This document shows positions 18,920 through 30,384 of a DNA stretch of 64,000 nt, piece by piece (within the stretch, counting starts at the first letter, position 1; each line of letters opens with the position of its first letter). The stretch spans positions 11,797,086 to 11,861,085 of the forward strand of contig OZ024785.1 in the NCBI GenBank assembly GCA_964017065.1, read 5' to 3'. A model generated the notes under the pieces. It saw only the letters and a list, made by a program, of their open reading frames with translations. It had not been told where the DNA came from and searched no databases. This stretch comes from Haliclona indistincta. Its lineage: Eukaryota; Porifera; Demospongiae; Haplosclerida; Chalinidae. The translations under genes and the position numbers were made by a program.

Positions 18920-20293
18920 ATGAGGAGATTGGTTCATCGGCAGGCTTCAGGGATTGATGAAGATGCATTACTAGAGTATTCAAAGAAGTATGACCAGCAC
19001 AAAGCTACTCAAGCGTCTGCAGGGCATTCTCCTGTTGGTGAAGGTGTGCTCATATGGATAAAGTTAAGGTATGATGCATGATTGTGCTTGTTTTTCTATT
19101 TTAGTAATCATAAACAACAGAATTAGTTATAATTATGTATTATTATTGTAATTATTATAATTATGTACTCAACAATAATTATTTATTATCATGCCGGCCG
19201 GGCTGTGCCGGCATGATGTCTTGTCACAGGTGACGTTAAAGAGAATTGGCCAGTACTTGGTGACAGACTGAAGATCAGTGCCATGTTAGATAAGTTCCGT
19301 GAGCAACGACAGCATGAGCAGCGACAGCAACATGTGCAAGTACTAACGCAGCCGAGCAGAGCTGGAGTGAGTCAACTATAAAGTAGTATGTACATTTAGC
19401 ATTTGGATTCCAATTGCTACAGGGAAGTGAATGGTTGAACGGTTTTGAAGTGGATAGGTATTAGTCCGTTAGAACAGTGAACTACCTTGAAGGCCAGTCA
19501 GAGTTCCTGACAACATCGTGTAGGAATGAAATAATGGAATCGCTGTACCATAAGGTATTACAGCATACTCAGACGCCAACATCTAAGGAGAACTCTGCCG
19601 TGGGTGAAGCACTTGTGGAAAAATTTCCTATGCAGAGGGACGGTGATCCAGATGCTCCTTTTGTAAGTTATTGTATTATCCTTAAATTAATTATACTTAC
19701 TTTCGTAATTCATATAATGTAGGCAACGTGGAATTCGTCACTTCGGTGCAAATTTCGAAACGGAAGACCAGGAAAGAGGGCAGTAGATGAAGATACAGAC
19801 GCAGAAAGCAGAAGAAAACGGCTAAGAAGGTACGTACAAGTAAATGTTAATTAATTTTGTTACCTATAAACACTACACCAGTGGCTAATGTAGTCGAATC
19901 ACTTCTCTACACCAGACTTGTGACACAAAGCCAATGCGATGGGGACGCCTTCATGAAGAAGATGCTAGACGAGCGTACACACAGTACCTTCAGAGTCAGT
20001 CAACACAACTGCCAGTTGAAGTCACCAAGTCAGGGCTAGTGGTAGACATCAATGAACCTTGTCTGGCTTGCAGTCCCGATGGAAATGTTACAATTGGAGA
20101 CAGCCATGGGCTTGTAGAATTCAAGTGTCCATATTCCCCATCAGAGTTCACACCAGAAGAAGCAGCTCAAGTTTGTAAACGTAAGAACTATAGTTATGGC
20201 GTATCCATTATTATTTGGTTTTATAATATAGAAGCGGTATACAGATACTTCGAGTCAAGGCGGAGACAATTCAACGATTCTAAACCAGAATGA
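18920..20293 (+). pseudogene. Six-exon gene ending in a YqaJ-type nuclease domain
   Basis: The proposed exons are 18920-19043, 19230-19366, 19423-19662, 19723-19829, 19894-20180 and 20232-20293. All splice sites are GT-AG, phases agree, and there are 319 codons. The first exons encode MRRLVHRQASGIDEDALLEY and a Gln-rich coiled coil. The third has CRNEIMESLYHKVLQ, the fourth ATWNSSLRCKFRNGRPGKR. Exon 5 is a YqaJ viral-recombinase/exonuclease fold: KPMRWGRLHEEDARRAY, then LACSPDG (metal Asp) and GLVEFKCPYS (Glu-x-Lys). The catalytic set is complete. One in-frame TAG (19462-19464) interrupts exon 3, so it is called a pseudogene unless read through. The C-terminal part of a full YqaJ domain seems missing. 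Such nucleases occur in mobile elements and viruses. Confidence 0.6.
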
Positions 20294-20872
20294 CGCCATG
20301 TTGTTGAAGCACAGAAGTCGTCAAAACAAAGAGTGCTAAAGAAACAGTTATCAACTATAATAAGTAAAGATACTTTGTGCATTTTACAACAACATAATAG
20401 CTTTATGAAAGACGAACAAAGATGGTGAAAGATTCTGAAGTGCAATATTGGGAAGCCATAACTACAGAGTTCATGTCCGAAGACAGTGTATCCGAAGAAG
20501 GTGTTGTGGTGATGAACACACCTGCCTGGCGTTTGTGTTAGGAGCACATGTGATTTTGTTGCCAAAGCTTGAACCTAAGTAGTATCTCACCTCCTATTTC
20601 TACATGTATAGAGTAGATGTGACTCAACCTCTGCTACCTTTGGACAAGGCAAACATGCCTCATCAACAAGATTCAGGTCGATGCAGAGGTGCAGAAGATA
20701 CCTTCATTGATAAGTTATTCTCAAGTCACAGCTAAAGAAGTCGGAAAAGCAGGTGGTCGTCTGTTTGTTATAGTATATGGTGGCAAGCAAGAAGACTACT
20801 TAAACTTTTTTGCAGTGTGCGAAGTTCGTGGACATAGTTTCATCCATTAAGTAAATTAAGTAAACCAACTTA
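20294..20872 (+). pseudogene. Eroded transposon-gene exons, MSEDSVSEEG motif
   Basis: At about 20423-20540 the frame reads MVKDSEVQYWEAITTEFMSE, DSVSEEGVVVMNTPAWRL, a Met-Ser-acidic then PAWR pattern I associate with uncharacterised invertebrate transposon proteins. From 20599, after an AG acceptor, VDVTQPLLPLDKANMPHQQ may be another exon. No continuous gene is left. Confidence 0.35.
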
Positions 20873-22156
20873 CAGATATCTTCCCAAGTCACTCAAAGGA
20901 GCAAAGAGAGTGATGAATACTGCTAAAGAGCTCTACAAAGAAATGTTCCACATTCCCCAAGACGAGATGTCTGGCTACCGCGTAGAATTCACTGTTAAAA
21001 CCAACGCTCCTATTCTAGAGGTAACTCTTGCATTCACAGTTGCACATTGATTGTTTTTACATTAGGTTAAAGAACTACTCGCCGATGATCTCAAAGAGCT
21101 TCCCCAAGCTGTGTTTATGTGTGCGTTTGCTTCCAAGGAAGACTTCCTCTACAACATGAAGACCATCATCAAGCTCTTCAGACCAAGCCTGGTGGGAGCA
21201 TCACAGACAAAACTCACCAGAGACCATAAGTATGCGTTAGCTCAAGTACTGAACTCATTGGGCTTTTGGTATGGCTCATGGGCAAGGTACCTAAATATCA
21301 CCAAAGATCCGCAACTGTATATAGAAAAGATCATCAGTGGACCAACAGCAACAGCAAGCCGGCAACAGTAAGAGATCTTAAAGCATTTTATAACTATTAT
21401 TACCATTTGACTCTCACAAAGGGTTCTTCAGACGATAGCCGACTCCATAAAACTGCGTCGCCACCCAAAGAGCAAGCAAAAGTTCTGCGCGACAATGCTC
21501 AAGGAGCGTGGTGGAGGGGCCTCCAAGGCTTTCAGCAGTGTCCAGGACCTTGCCGAACATCTTCTAGATGAATTCGGTGAGGACTGACCCAGTGGTTTGT
21601 GACCCAGAAGAAGTTCCTCTAACAAAAACTAAACTTCAAGGAAATGTTTATCGAGATGAAGTTCTTGAGTTATATTATTCGCTTCTTGCAGAACAAATGC
21701 CACCAGCAAAGGTATCCCACATTATTAAGTCAGTTTTGGAATGTTTTGTACCATCGCTTGATGTTGAATGCTTACAGCTGCCAAAAGAACGTTGTGCAGG
21801 GTACATGCGGCGCGAGGAGCTGAGGACAATCAGCACGGCACATAAGGCTTATGTCCTTCATGAAAGTAAGTCCTTAAACATGAATTCTGATGGCACGACT
21901 AAGTCTTTTAAAAAAATTAATGGGGTGGCTGTAAATGGAACTGTTTTATGTTTAAACGAAGTTTCCGATGGTTCAGCTCAATGCATAGCGAAAGATATTT
22001 CAGCTGAATCGGCCAAATTACGTGAAATTGCCAAATCTTTGGGTTTGAAGTATCCTGAACGTATCAATTGGACATTGCTTACTTCAAGTACATCTAATTC
22101 TGCATCAACGCAAAAGAAATTTAATCGCCTTGTTCAGCAGTACAGCAAGGAAGATG
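20873..22156 (+). pseudogene. Unknown multi-copy-type protein, DGTTK motif, truncated by block B
   Basis: Exon-like segments are: YLPKSLKGAKRVMNTAKELY (20876-21019, before GTAACTC); VKELLADDLKELPQAVFMCA to QLYIEKIISGP (21066-21369, before GTAAGAG); IADSIKLRRHPKSKQKF to HLLDEFGED (from 21436); and a long open part from 21568 with EVLELYYSLLAEQMPPAKVS, MNSDGTTKSFKKINGVAVNG, CLNEVSDGSAQCIAKDIS and SSTSNSASTQKKFNRLVQ. The last part has the look of an RNase H-like transposase core, with Asp in DGTTK. I cannot name the family. At 22157 the frame runs into duplicated block B, so the 3' end is lost. Confidence 0.5.
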
Positions 22157-22189
22157 TCTCTGTACCACTAGGCCCTGCGAAGCAGACGA

Positions 22190-22745
22190 AGCAGGGTATT
22201 TCATCTTTGAAACCTGTTGTTTTTCTTGCGTGGCCAGTAAGTACAAAAATTAAAATTATATTGAGCTCTCTACATGCTGCGTCCTTTCTCACCAAATTGC
22301 TGAGGAGGTTTGAAGCTAACCAAACCCCTCGGAAGGAATTATCACACGACGAGCAAATGATTAGATTCAAGAGAAGGCTGTCATTTGTACAGTATATGCC
22401 AAAAAAAGCCAACAAAGTAGGGAATAAAGGCTTTTGTCCTCGATGACAGTAGATCTGGCTATACATTTCGGTGGCGTCTTTACACAGGTACATACAAATC
22501 ACATAAGGTTTGCTTCAAGGTGTGGAGCCTCTCGTGCCAGTGCTGTGGATATCTGTGTAACTACCAGCTCTACGCTGGAAAGTGCACGGCTAGGCCATAG
22601 AAAGGACTAGCTAAGAGATTAGTGCTAGAATTAATTAAGCCGCTTGAAGGCATTAACCATGTACATTATTTGGACAACGACTTCACTAGTACTGGTTTGA
22701 CAGTTGTTCTTTGTGAAAACATATCCACCCAGTCGGCACAGCTAG
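22190..22745 (+). pseudogene. piggyBac transposase fragment
   Basis: KELSHDEQMIRFKRRLSFVQ and YMPKKANKVGNKGF carry the first catalytic Asp region of DDE_Tnp_1_7 (LS.DEQM..FKGR.S..QY.P.KP). After a 10-base insertion it continues GYTFRWRLYTGTYKSHK, then GLAKRLVLELIKPLEGINHV and HYLDNDFTSTGLTVVL, the second Asp motif (DNFYTS). N- and C-termini are missing. No TTAA-flanked ends were found. Confidence 0.75.
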
Positions 22746-22813
22746 GTCAGACAGCCTAGGGCTACCTACCAGCCTCAAGAATAAAAAATCAAGCTTAAAA
22801 TGGTAACTACAAT

Positions 22814-23205
22814 AGTGCTACTGTAGGCAGGTGTGTCACAGGTGAATTGTTTGCATATCAAGATCGCAAACAAATTAGATTCAAGACCAATGCATTATCT
22901 CAAAGAAACTGGGAGAGCTTCAAGCATGGTGTACCAGAACTGCCTGAGATCTGCCTTTTTGGGCTGGAGGACAAGGACACAGGAAAGGTATTCACTCTCA
23001 TTAAATAGTGCCAAAATTATTTATAATCTTAGGTGTTTCCCACACTGGTACAGTTGGGAGGAGTGTGCGGATCTGTTGAAGTCCCGGTTCATGTAGATGA
23101 TACTCGTGTGAGACACATCAGCCTTGTTTGTTACCCAGTGCTGATACATGGAAGTGAAAATGCTAATCCCCGGTTCCTGATAGTGTATCAGATGTTACTT
23201 ATGTG
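22814..23205 (+). pseudogene. Fragment of unknown transposase with one short intron
   Basis: CVTGELFAYQDRKQIRFK, NWESFKHGVPELPEICLFG and LEDKDTGK end at GGAAAG/GTATTCAC. A 47-base intron ends TATAATCTTAG, then FPTLVQLGGVCGSVEVPVHV and RVRHISLVCYPVLIHG. The partner copy (50461-50850) agrees in frame. The family is not recognised; it precedes the Crypton and P-like fragments. Confidence 0.4.
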
Positions 23206-24247
23206 ACAATGTAGCATTCTTGTTTCTTTTCTATAATGGTATTGAATGCAACAATAGACATGATTTGCTGTGTTATCTTAAGTGTTACTAATAGTTATTA
23301 CTGTGTGACTTCCTGACACTTAATGATTTCTTTTCCGTCCACAGTTCTTAATTCTTTGGTAAAAAAATTAGAGAAGAGCACGAGATGGGAAAGCTGGTTT
23401 TCCTATTGCTATTAATAAATTTGCAGTAGCTAAGGACTTTGTTACTGTATCTATAAACCAGGTACATGTGTTTGGTGAGCGAAAGAGCAGTTGAAGAGAT
23501 AGCTCAAGCACTTATGATTAGATGCTTAAATTAATCTATTCCAGTTACTCTAATTAAAAGTGAAAGTGAATTAAACAGTTTTAAGTTTTAAAAACAAGTT
23601 GGGACCGCCGATGAATTCATTTTCAGTTTGAACACCGTTGCTGGTTTACACAGGTGACTAATTATAGATGTTATCTTCTAAAATATGATTTTTTTATGTG
23701 TATAGATTTAGGTTGTAACTTTCACCAAGTTATTACACTACCTGATGTCAGACCTGGTGGTAGTGATCGATACAAGTTCAGAGTTCAATAATATCTGAAT
23801 CTGGAATCTGATTTTATTAGTGATGGTTAATTAATAAAGGTAATAATTATCTGATAGCTAAAATCCACATACAAAGTGGTCCCAATGATTGAGATCATTA
23901 GCAATGAAATTCTATGCCTGAGACAGCGTTTACACAGCAATGCTCAATACCACTTTTGTACCCTTTGAGTCTTCAGTTTCTCACAAGGAAGGGAGCTGGT
24001 TTTCATAATACGTTTTCATTGTGCCTTTCGGCTAATGGACAGTATTGTATACCAGTTACCTCTCAGACAGTGACTTATCTGATAGTCAGTAACTCACTTG
24101 ATAATTATTACAAGAACAACTAACACAATAATTGTGTTTACATTATTTTTTACAATAAAAAGCAATAGCTATGCAATCAGTGCTGGCTAGTTGCTATTGA
24201 CTGACACCTGACGTGCAATGAATTGAATTTAGCTTGTGACAAAGAGA
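23206..24247. other. Non-coding part of block B
   Basis: No convincing gene is seen. In the partner copy this stretch carries a MITE inserted at TTA (50951-50953), corresponding to the intact TTA at 23321-23323 here. Confidence 0.5.
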
Positions 24248-24478
24248 ATCTTAGGTGACCATTCACCAAAGTCATTCCCCAATACTGTCTTCTTCCTAAA
24301 CGGTGTGAACTTCGCTCTCCGTAGTGGCAGTGAGCATCAACAGTTGCGCTTTAAAGATTGCCAGCTCGAAGTAGTGAAGAGACCAGGGCAGTGACCTTAT
24401 ATTCAGTACACCGAAGATGACACCCAGTACACGCAGGCTAAACCAGAAGCTAAGTCACTGTTCTCGAATAGTTGGTGA
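24248..24478 (+). pseudogene. Crypton-derived DUF3504 (tyrosine recombinase-like) fragment
   Basis: ILGDHSPKSFPNTVFFLNGV, NFALRSGSEHQQLRFKDCQL and YIQYTEDDTQYTQAKPEA match the DUF3504 domain of Crypton-derived proteins such as QRICH1 and ZMYM2-4, including the GLRG..EH..L motif that holds the first conserved arginine of the tyrosine-recombinase fold. An in-frame TGA at 24392-24394 and the closing TGA break it. The catalytic tyrosine part is absent. The same TGA is present in the partner (52365-52595), so inactivation preceded duplication. Confidence 0.65.
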
Positions 24479-25116
24479 TAATTCCACCATACCACCCTCT
24501 TTTTTCACTCCTAACCTCAGACATTTCATTCTGAGGCTTTCTAAAAGCTCCTAGATGTAATTCGACCTCACACCTTCAATCCTTTGCATCAAGTGTTGTC
24601 TCTGCATGGAACTCTCTCACTCAATCCATTATCATGTCTGTTAGTCAAAGATGACGCGGTCAGTCAAGCTAAATTCAAGACGAATAGTTCCAACTATCAA
24701 CACAAACGTTTGTGAGGGAACACTCCTATGTAAAAGGTGAACCATAATAATGTTTGAGGCTCTTACGTTCGCATCAATAATAATGTGCAGTGATTACAAA
24801 CTTTGCCATTCAGGCACTTGATGGAACTTGCATACCAGGTGAATGTGTATAAACAGTGCCACTAATGGTACATTGCCTTCTTACATAGAAAGTGTTGTAC
24901 ATTTTTTACAGAATGATAGTCCATTGTGAACTACTGAAGCAGAGTCAAAATGATAAAGTGAAGCAGAGTCAAAATGATAAAGTGGAACTACCAGAGAGTG
25001 GAATCCCAATAAAAACAGCATTATTGCACCATAATGACAGTCAATAAAAACAATAAAATATTTTTTTATTTTCAATCCAAGATGCACATGGTACTCGATG
25101 GCACCCTTTAATGATC
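24479..25116. other. Non-coding part of block B
   Basis: No gene is seen. It carries a perfect 25-base tandem duplication (TGAAGCAGAGTCAAAATGAT then AAAG) at about 24931-24980, absent from the partner. Confidence 0.55.
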
Positions 25117-25890
25117 AGGTTTTGTCTGTATCCTAGGCACCAATCCAGTAAGGCATACGATACTCTTTGAGAGTCTGGTGTCATTCAACTTCCTTCCCAA
25201 CATACTCTGAGGGACTACTCACATGCAGCTGAGCCAGGTTTCTTTTATGAGGTCGATGACCAACTAAGATTGGCAACCAAGGTTTCAAAATGTAAAAAGT
25301 ATGAGTCATTCTTCTGGATGAAATGTATATACGTGAAGAGTTGGTATATATGAAGCACATTGGTACACTGATCGGTTTCGGTCAAATCAACGACCATATG
25401 CTTGCCTTTGAACATTCACTTGAACCAAGCTCTACAAGTAATACTGATTTAGCAAAGTCAGTGATGACCATCATGGTCAAAGGTCTTTTCAATGGTTAAA
25501 GGTCTTTCACACCATTGAGACAACCGTATGCACATTTTCACATTGCATGGAGATCTTTTGTTTAATCCATTTTGGGAGGCTGTTGGTCGTTTAGAGAGGA
25601 TGGGACTCAAGGTACATTAACTTTTCAAAATTCCTTTGTTTTATCTGCTTTTGTAGATTATAGCCGCTAACACTGATGGAGCATCAGTAAACCAGAACCT
25701 CTTCAAGGTGCACGATCTTCAGGTTGATCTAGACTAAAAAGTGGCAAATTACCATGCAACTGATGGCCAAGACTTGTTTTTCTTATTTGACATACCACAT
25801 TTAATCAAAACAGTCCGTAAAGACCAGGCATATGTGGGTAAGGCAAAACATTCTCATGCATTTCAAAGTTTATAACATCATGATTATTTA
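25117..25890 (+). pseudogene. P-element/THAP9-like transposase fragment
   Basis: KAYDTL, a TGA, then ESGVIQLPSQHTLRDYSHAA and AEPGFFYEVDDQLRLATKV match the N-terminal part of the P-transposase catalytic domain. After a frameshift, VILLDEMYIREELVYMKH (25305 onward) carries the first catalytic Asp. The frame goes on to HSLEPSSTSNTDLAKSV. Later exons read FWEAVGRLERMGLK up to 25613 and, after a GT-AG intron ending 25658, IIAANTDGASVNQNLFK (second Asp) and FLFDIPHLIKTVRKD. The last part extends past block B, so the P element once continued here. Several stops and shifts disable it. Confidence 0.75.
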
Positions 25891-28661
25891 GTACAAAGGC
25901 ATTGGTACCCATGTGTAATACCCATGTGATACCCATGTGGCAGATCAAGGAAGAAACAGATCAAATAGTAGTAGATGGTATCCTTGAGAATTCACTTTAT
26001 ATATTATTAAACAGGCCACTACAATAAATTGGTAAAAAGAAAATAACACAGAAGTTCGGTTTAGGACCTCTGATGCTTTAAAGATAATCAAATCCAACCT
26101 TTGTCAGAACAAGAGTTTTCAAGATCATAAATTGATTATCAATGTAACTCATTCACTATGTTGAAGCTAGTGTAATGTTACAGTATAATAGTCAAAGTAG
26201 TTTACATATGTTGTAATAGTCAATACATTGTTATCAAATGCCTTTTAACAAACATAAAATGAACAACACTGAACAACCAAATAATGTTTAAAAGCAATGT
26301 AAAGCACAGCAAGTGTGGTTACCAGTATTACATAGTAAACTGACATGTGCATTAAGAGTCACAATACATAACAATAAACATATCTAAAGCTAAAGCATGC
26401 ATGCTACCATGGCAATCACAGCAGAGTCTAATACAGAGAGTGCTAACATCAAACTCATTGTAATGTGAACAAACCAACAAAAATACCACAATTAAAAGAT
26501 AAAAATGAAAATATTTTAAGAACAATTTGTGACAAAAACAAAGTTTAAGTTTGTATACAGCAAATTAATATAAAATTATGTTATTAATGAAACAAGACAG
26601 AAAAATTCAAAAAAGTTTTACATGTTGAAAATAAAGTAATGTTATGAGAAAAAAATTTGAAAGATTGATACTGAAAACAAAAGAGCTAAATAGTGTAACA
26701 GAACATAGTTATAAAATTAATGAATAAAAATTATGTCACAAATATTTATCAATACAGTAACAGCGAAAGAAATGTAAATAACAATGATAATATTGTGTAT
26801 CCTAACACTATGGAGAAAGAGAACACTGACTACACAAACTGAAAAAAATAGATCTCAAGTTTTTTCTTAAATAAAATAACGGTAAAATCGTTAGAAAAAG
26901 GTGGAGCCAATAACAAAATCGATATAGATGAGAGTGCAAGATTTGACAGAGGAAGATTATGTTCACGACAACAAGACAGTGATATAAGATATCTCGCACA
27001 GCATGATCAAGTAGTTCCACTGAGTTTTTCATATCAACAGATGAAACTGCACTTTCTTCATTGTTTCAGTGTAAAATAATTGTTAAGGATGGTGGTTCAG
27101 TAGATATGATATCGGTTGTATATCAATACTGCTTTATAAGACAACATTGGCATTCTACAGCTCAAGTAAAGTCATTGCTTTAAACAGCAAAGATAAGATT
27201 GTTTCGTACAGGAGTCAGGCATCATTCAGGAGATTTTCGTAACGATCTGTTAGACAGCTGACACTAGTCTGTATAGTCTCCGTCAAAACTATTTCACTAT
27301 TGCTGTACGTTCTCGAAGAGCACACACCAACTTAGCAACATATATTTAACAGAAATCCTTTTTTTCAGAAGTTTTCAAGATGATTAATCCATGACAATCT
27401 ATCTGATTCTTGTTACACAATACATTGTAAGGTTGTCTCATTCTTAAAGTATTCCTTTGATTCTCATTTAAATCAACATGACAATTTTCATCTTGCTTGC
27501 CCTCGTAATTCCAATAATTGCTGATATGAAGAATTCATGCAGTCGGTGTAATAAAATGCTAAGAATATACAACCGTGACTCCAGCAGTAAACACTTTGTT
27601 CTTATGTTTCTCGATAACTAGTCTCAAGCTAGTTATCATAAATATTAAACATCAAAAAAATTATGAAAGGTCAAAATTAAAATAAAACTTTTGTATCAAT
27701 TGAAGGAAGTCAAGATTTGATAATAAAAATATAAGTAACGTTAGTAACAATAAATGGGCACTAAGGTGTAAGAAAAAGGAAAAATAATAATAATAATAAG
27801 TTAATACTAATAAATAATAATACAGATGTAATAACAAAATAATTACAACAAAGAAAAAACAACAAAAACACTGAAAAAGAAGCAAAAATAGTAGACAACA
27901 ATAGCCGATGATCATTATTCTTTGTAGTATAAGTAGAACAGCAATAACAAAAATAACAGAGCAAGGGAGTAAAGTAGGAAAACAAAAATAACAGAGCAAG
28001 GGAGTAAAGTAGGAAAACAAAAAAAATTTATGAGACTGTGATATACACAAGAAATAATTGTATAAAATGTTGACATAACAGTCAACTCTTCCATAACTAT
28101 AGTAATGATTCTTGTCAAACGAAATATAATTTTTTTATAAAACAGAAAATGAAAACGAGTAAAATAGAATGCAAACCTACAAAATTACTAATAATAACAA
28201 AAATAATACTAATCCTGGCACATATCTATGACAATCTACGACTGAATAAATAACAATTGTGACCACCTCAGTTCAATTATTTGTACAACACCATCGGTTT
28301 TCGCAGACACGGTCATATAATTATTAAAACCTGTTATCAACTAATAAAGGCTCAAATAATTACTAAAACCTGCTAACCTGTTAACATAGACGTAACTTGA
28401 AATGTCAGATTGTAACTAGTCATTACATACATTATAGTGTAAAACAGATGAATGGCAGGACTGGAGTCAAAAACATAAAGCACCATCTTACACAAAGAAG
28501 TCTACAAATAAATGTTCGTGTACAACAATGATTACAGTTATCAATATTCAACCATAATAATCATTATACAATGACTATGGGACTCGTCAACAAGTGGTCT
28601 CAATGCCTTAACAACAAGCAATGCTGCTTTCAATTAACAATTCAATACTTATCTCACTCAC
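25891..28661. other. Long A+T-rich region without genes
   Basis: Nearly 2.8 kb of A+T-rich sequence with poly-A/T tracts and many stops in all frames. Minus-strand Leu/Phe/Tyr-rich frames at 27661-28118 arise from composition. A 38-base tandem AGTAGGAAAACAAAAATAAC occurs near 27973-28020. Near 25905-25945 ACCCATGTG is repeated three times. No RNA gene is recognised. Confidence 0.6.
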
Positions 28662-28787
28662 GAGCTAACAAAACTTCTGATAAACAGTCTATCAAAGATA
28701 GAACACTGGCTGGGTTCAACTGGGGAGCTAACAAAACTTCTGATAAACAGCCTATTCAAGATAGAACACTGGCTGGGTTCAACACAA
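28662..28787 (+). repeat. 63-bp tandem repeat, two copies
   Basis: The unit beginning GAGCTAACAAAACTTCTGAT at 28662 is repeated from 28725 with few changes, ending GGCTGGGTTCAAC. It is in frame (21 codons), giving short mirror ORFs on both strands that I do not regard as genes. Confidence 0.85.
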
Positions 28788-28983
28788 ACACAGCCAAGAA
28801 TACACTTCTTAAATGACACATGGACACACAGTGATGACACTTGGTCGATAGTGATAGTCTCGATACAACAATGTAGACACATAGTGTCTCCAACACATAG
28901 CTACTCGATACAACACACAGAAGCACTTGATAACTGAACACGAGGAGCAGGCAGATACAATACATTATATTGCAGATTACATG

Positions 28984-29160
28984 TGATGTCACAAACTCGT
29001 GACTGGAAGTCATATTGGGGGACAGGTTGCCTTTCTCGTACCACTGGTACAGCGACAGAAATAGTAAGCTCCAAGAAACATACCTACACTGTCGCTTCGC
29101 CGCATGTACATAGCATTGCTAAAACAGTTTGCTGTCCCCCAACGAGTACAAAGATACACA
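28984..29160. repeat. Possible small hairpin element
   Basis: TTGGGGGACAG (29016) and CTGTCCCCCAA (ending 29141) are perfect 11-base inverted repeats about 125 bp apart. GCGACAG also recurs inside in inverted form. No clear target duplication is seen. Otherwise non-coding. Confidence 0.4.
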
Positions 29161-29433
29161 GACGTGGACTACTGTGACATGGCACGCAATGGGTCTATAC
29201 AGACACATGCACTCCTATTCTTTAAGCTGCCCTTCACGTATATCTTGTAATCAAGCAGTATGTAACACACTAAACCACTGTGTACAACAACGATAATTCA
29301 TCTATCAAACACGTGTACAAACACGATATTGAACGAGTTGTGGCTTACTTGGAATTTCACAATGAGTTACAACACCTTGTGATGAGCGCAAGTTCGAACA
29401 ACAATGATTGATGTATACGAGTCGCTCAGGTTG

Positions 29434-29629
29434 TTAGGAATCAATCATGTCCTCAAAGTGAGAGACGGTAGGTAGCCATTGATCGCCTAAACAGAACAGG
29501 TAAACATTCGTAAATCAATCAGAGATAAAATACATTGCTTATTAGTCACAAACCTGTATAGAAAGAGAACAAACGACAAGGAAACACCGCGATGGCAGCC
29601 GATACAAGAGACAGTTGATTCGCCGCCAT
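29434..29629 (-). CDS. Small spliced gene, 42 aa, hydrophobic
   Basis: The minus strand has a good start context (AAAATGGCGGCG). Exon 1 is 29629-29554, the donor is ACAG/GTTTGTG, a 67-base intron ends TTTAG, and exon 2 is 29486-29434. Joined in phase it encodes 42 residues: MAANQLSLVSAAIAVFPCRL, a hydrophobic N-terminal segment, and then DQWLPTVSHFEDMIDS. The CpG-rich 5' flank resembles a promoter, unlike the surrounding sequence. It may be a micro-protein, or a first exon of a longer gene with alternative splicing. No family recognised. Confidence 0.4.
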
Positions 29630-30384
29630 TTTGCTCGCTCTTGCCCGCGTGGAAATTGCGCAATAACTGGGTGTGGTCAGTATTTCTTACCCGCCCACTC
29701 CGAAATCGTCATGAAGCACTGTGACATGCTGTTGAGCTACTATAGATCAGTGATCTCCAGTTGAAGGAAGTGAATTTGACTGCAGTGAAGACGAAGAATA
29801 CCGTTTGACTAGATTTAGGGGATGGGCCAGCATCAATGTTGAGAGGTTTGATTCTAGTTCTTCACGAGACTGCAGCACTGAACAAAATTAATTCATGAAC
29901 TTCCAATCAATGTTGTAACTATTTCTGATCTGCACATTCTATACTGAACATAAGTATTTTACTATCTTGTAACTGCAATACAATTATCACCCATTCATAG
30001 CATGCTTAGCTTGCATTGACTTATGATTCACTATAATTCAGAAAAATGAGAAAAATTCAGAAAAATGAGCTGAAAATACATCTGCTTGTAAATTAAGGAT
30101 CACTTTGTGTATGGTTGTTAGTAACATTTCTTGTAACAATGCCATTCTCTATCACTATAAACTTGTGCTTGAAGTGACACGATCGGCATCAATTTAAGGA
30201 TGGGTAGAGTCAGTGAACGCCTAACTTACGAACTTCAACATCTTGATCGCTAAAATTAAAAGAAAGAAAGACTAAGAAAATAAAAACGAGGAGATTGGAG
30301 AGTCAGAAAAATTGAAGTGGTGTGTACTAGCAGATTTTGCATAGAGGTGTCTTTGATCATGCACAACAACACTGAGATGAACAA
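29630..30384. other. Intergenic, possible promoter side
   Basis: No gene is seen. The part nearest 29630-29720 is richer in CpG. A short tandem CAGAAAAATGAG occurs at 30041-30068. Confidence 0.45.

Larger units (their letters stand above)
22157..25430 (+). repeat. Block B of a segmental duplication (partner 49901-53461)
   Basis: From TCTCTGTACCACTAGG to TTGAACCAAGC this 3.27-kb block matches 49901-53461, same orientation, with scattered substitutions. Differences: a 10-base GATGACAGTA present only here (22446), about 110 bases after 22510 missing in the partner, a 493-bp MITE present only in the partner, and a 25-bp tandem repeat (24930) absent there. It contains remnants of piggyBac, a Crypton-type DUF3504 protein and a P-element transposase, all in the same direction. 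Confidence 0.9.

Noticed and set aside
24248..24478. Active Crypton
   Set aside because: Only the first conserved-arginine segment is present, with an in-frame TGA and no tyrosine region.
27661..28118. Leu/Tyr/Phe-rich membrane-like frames on the minus strand
   Set aside because: They come from A+T-rich low-complexity sequence, overlap each other in several frames and show no helix pattern typical of real transporters.
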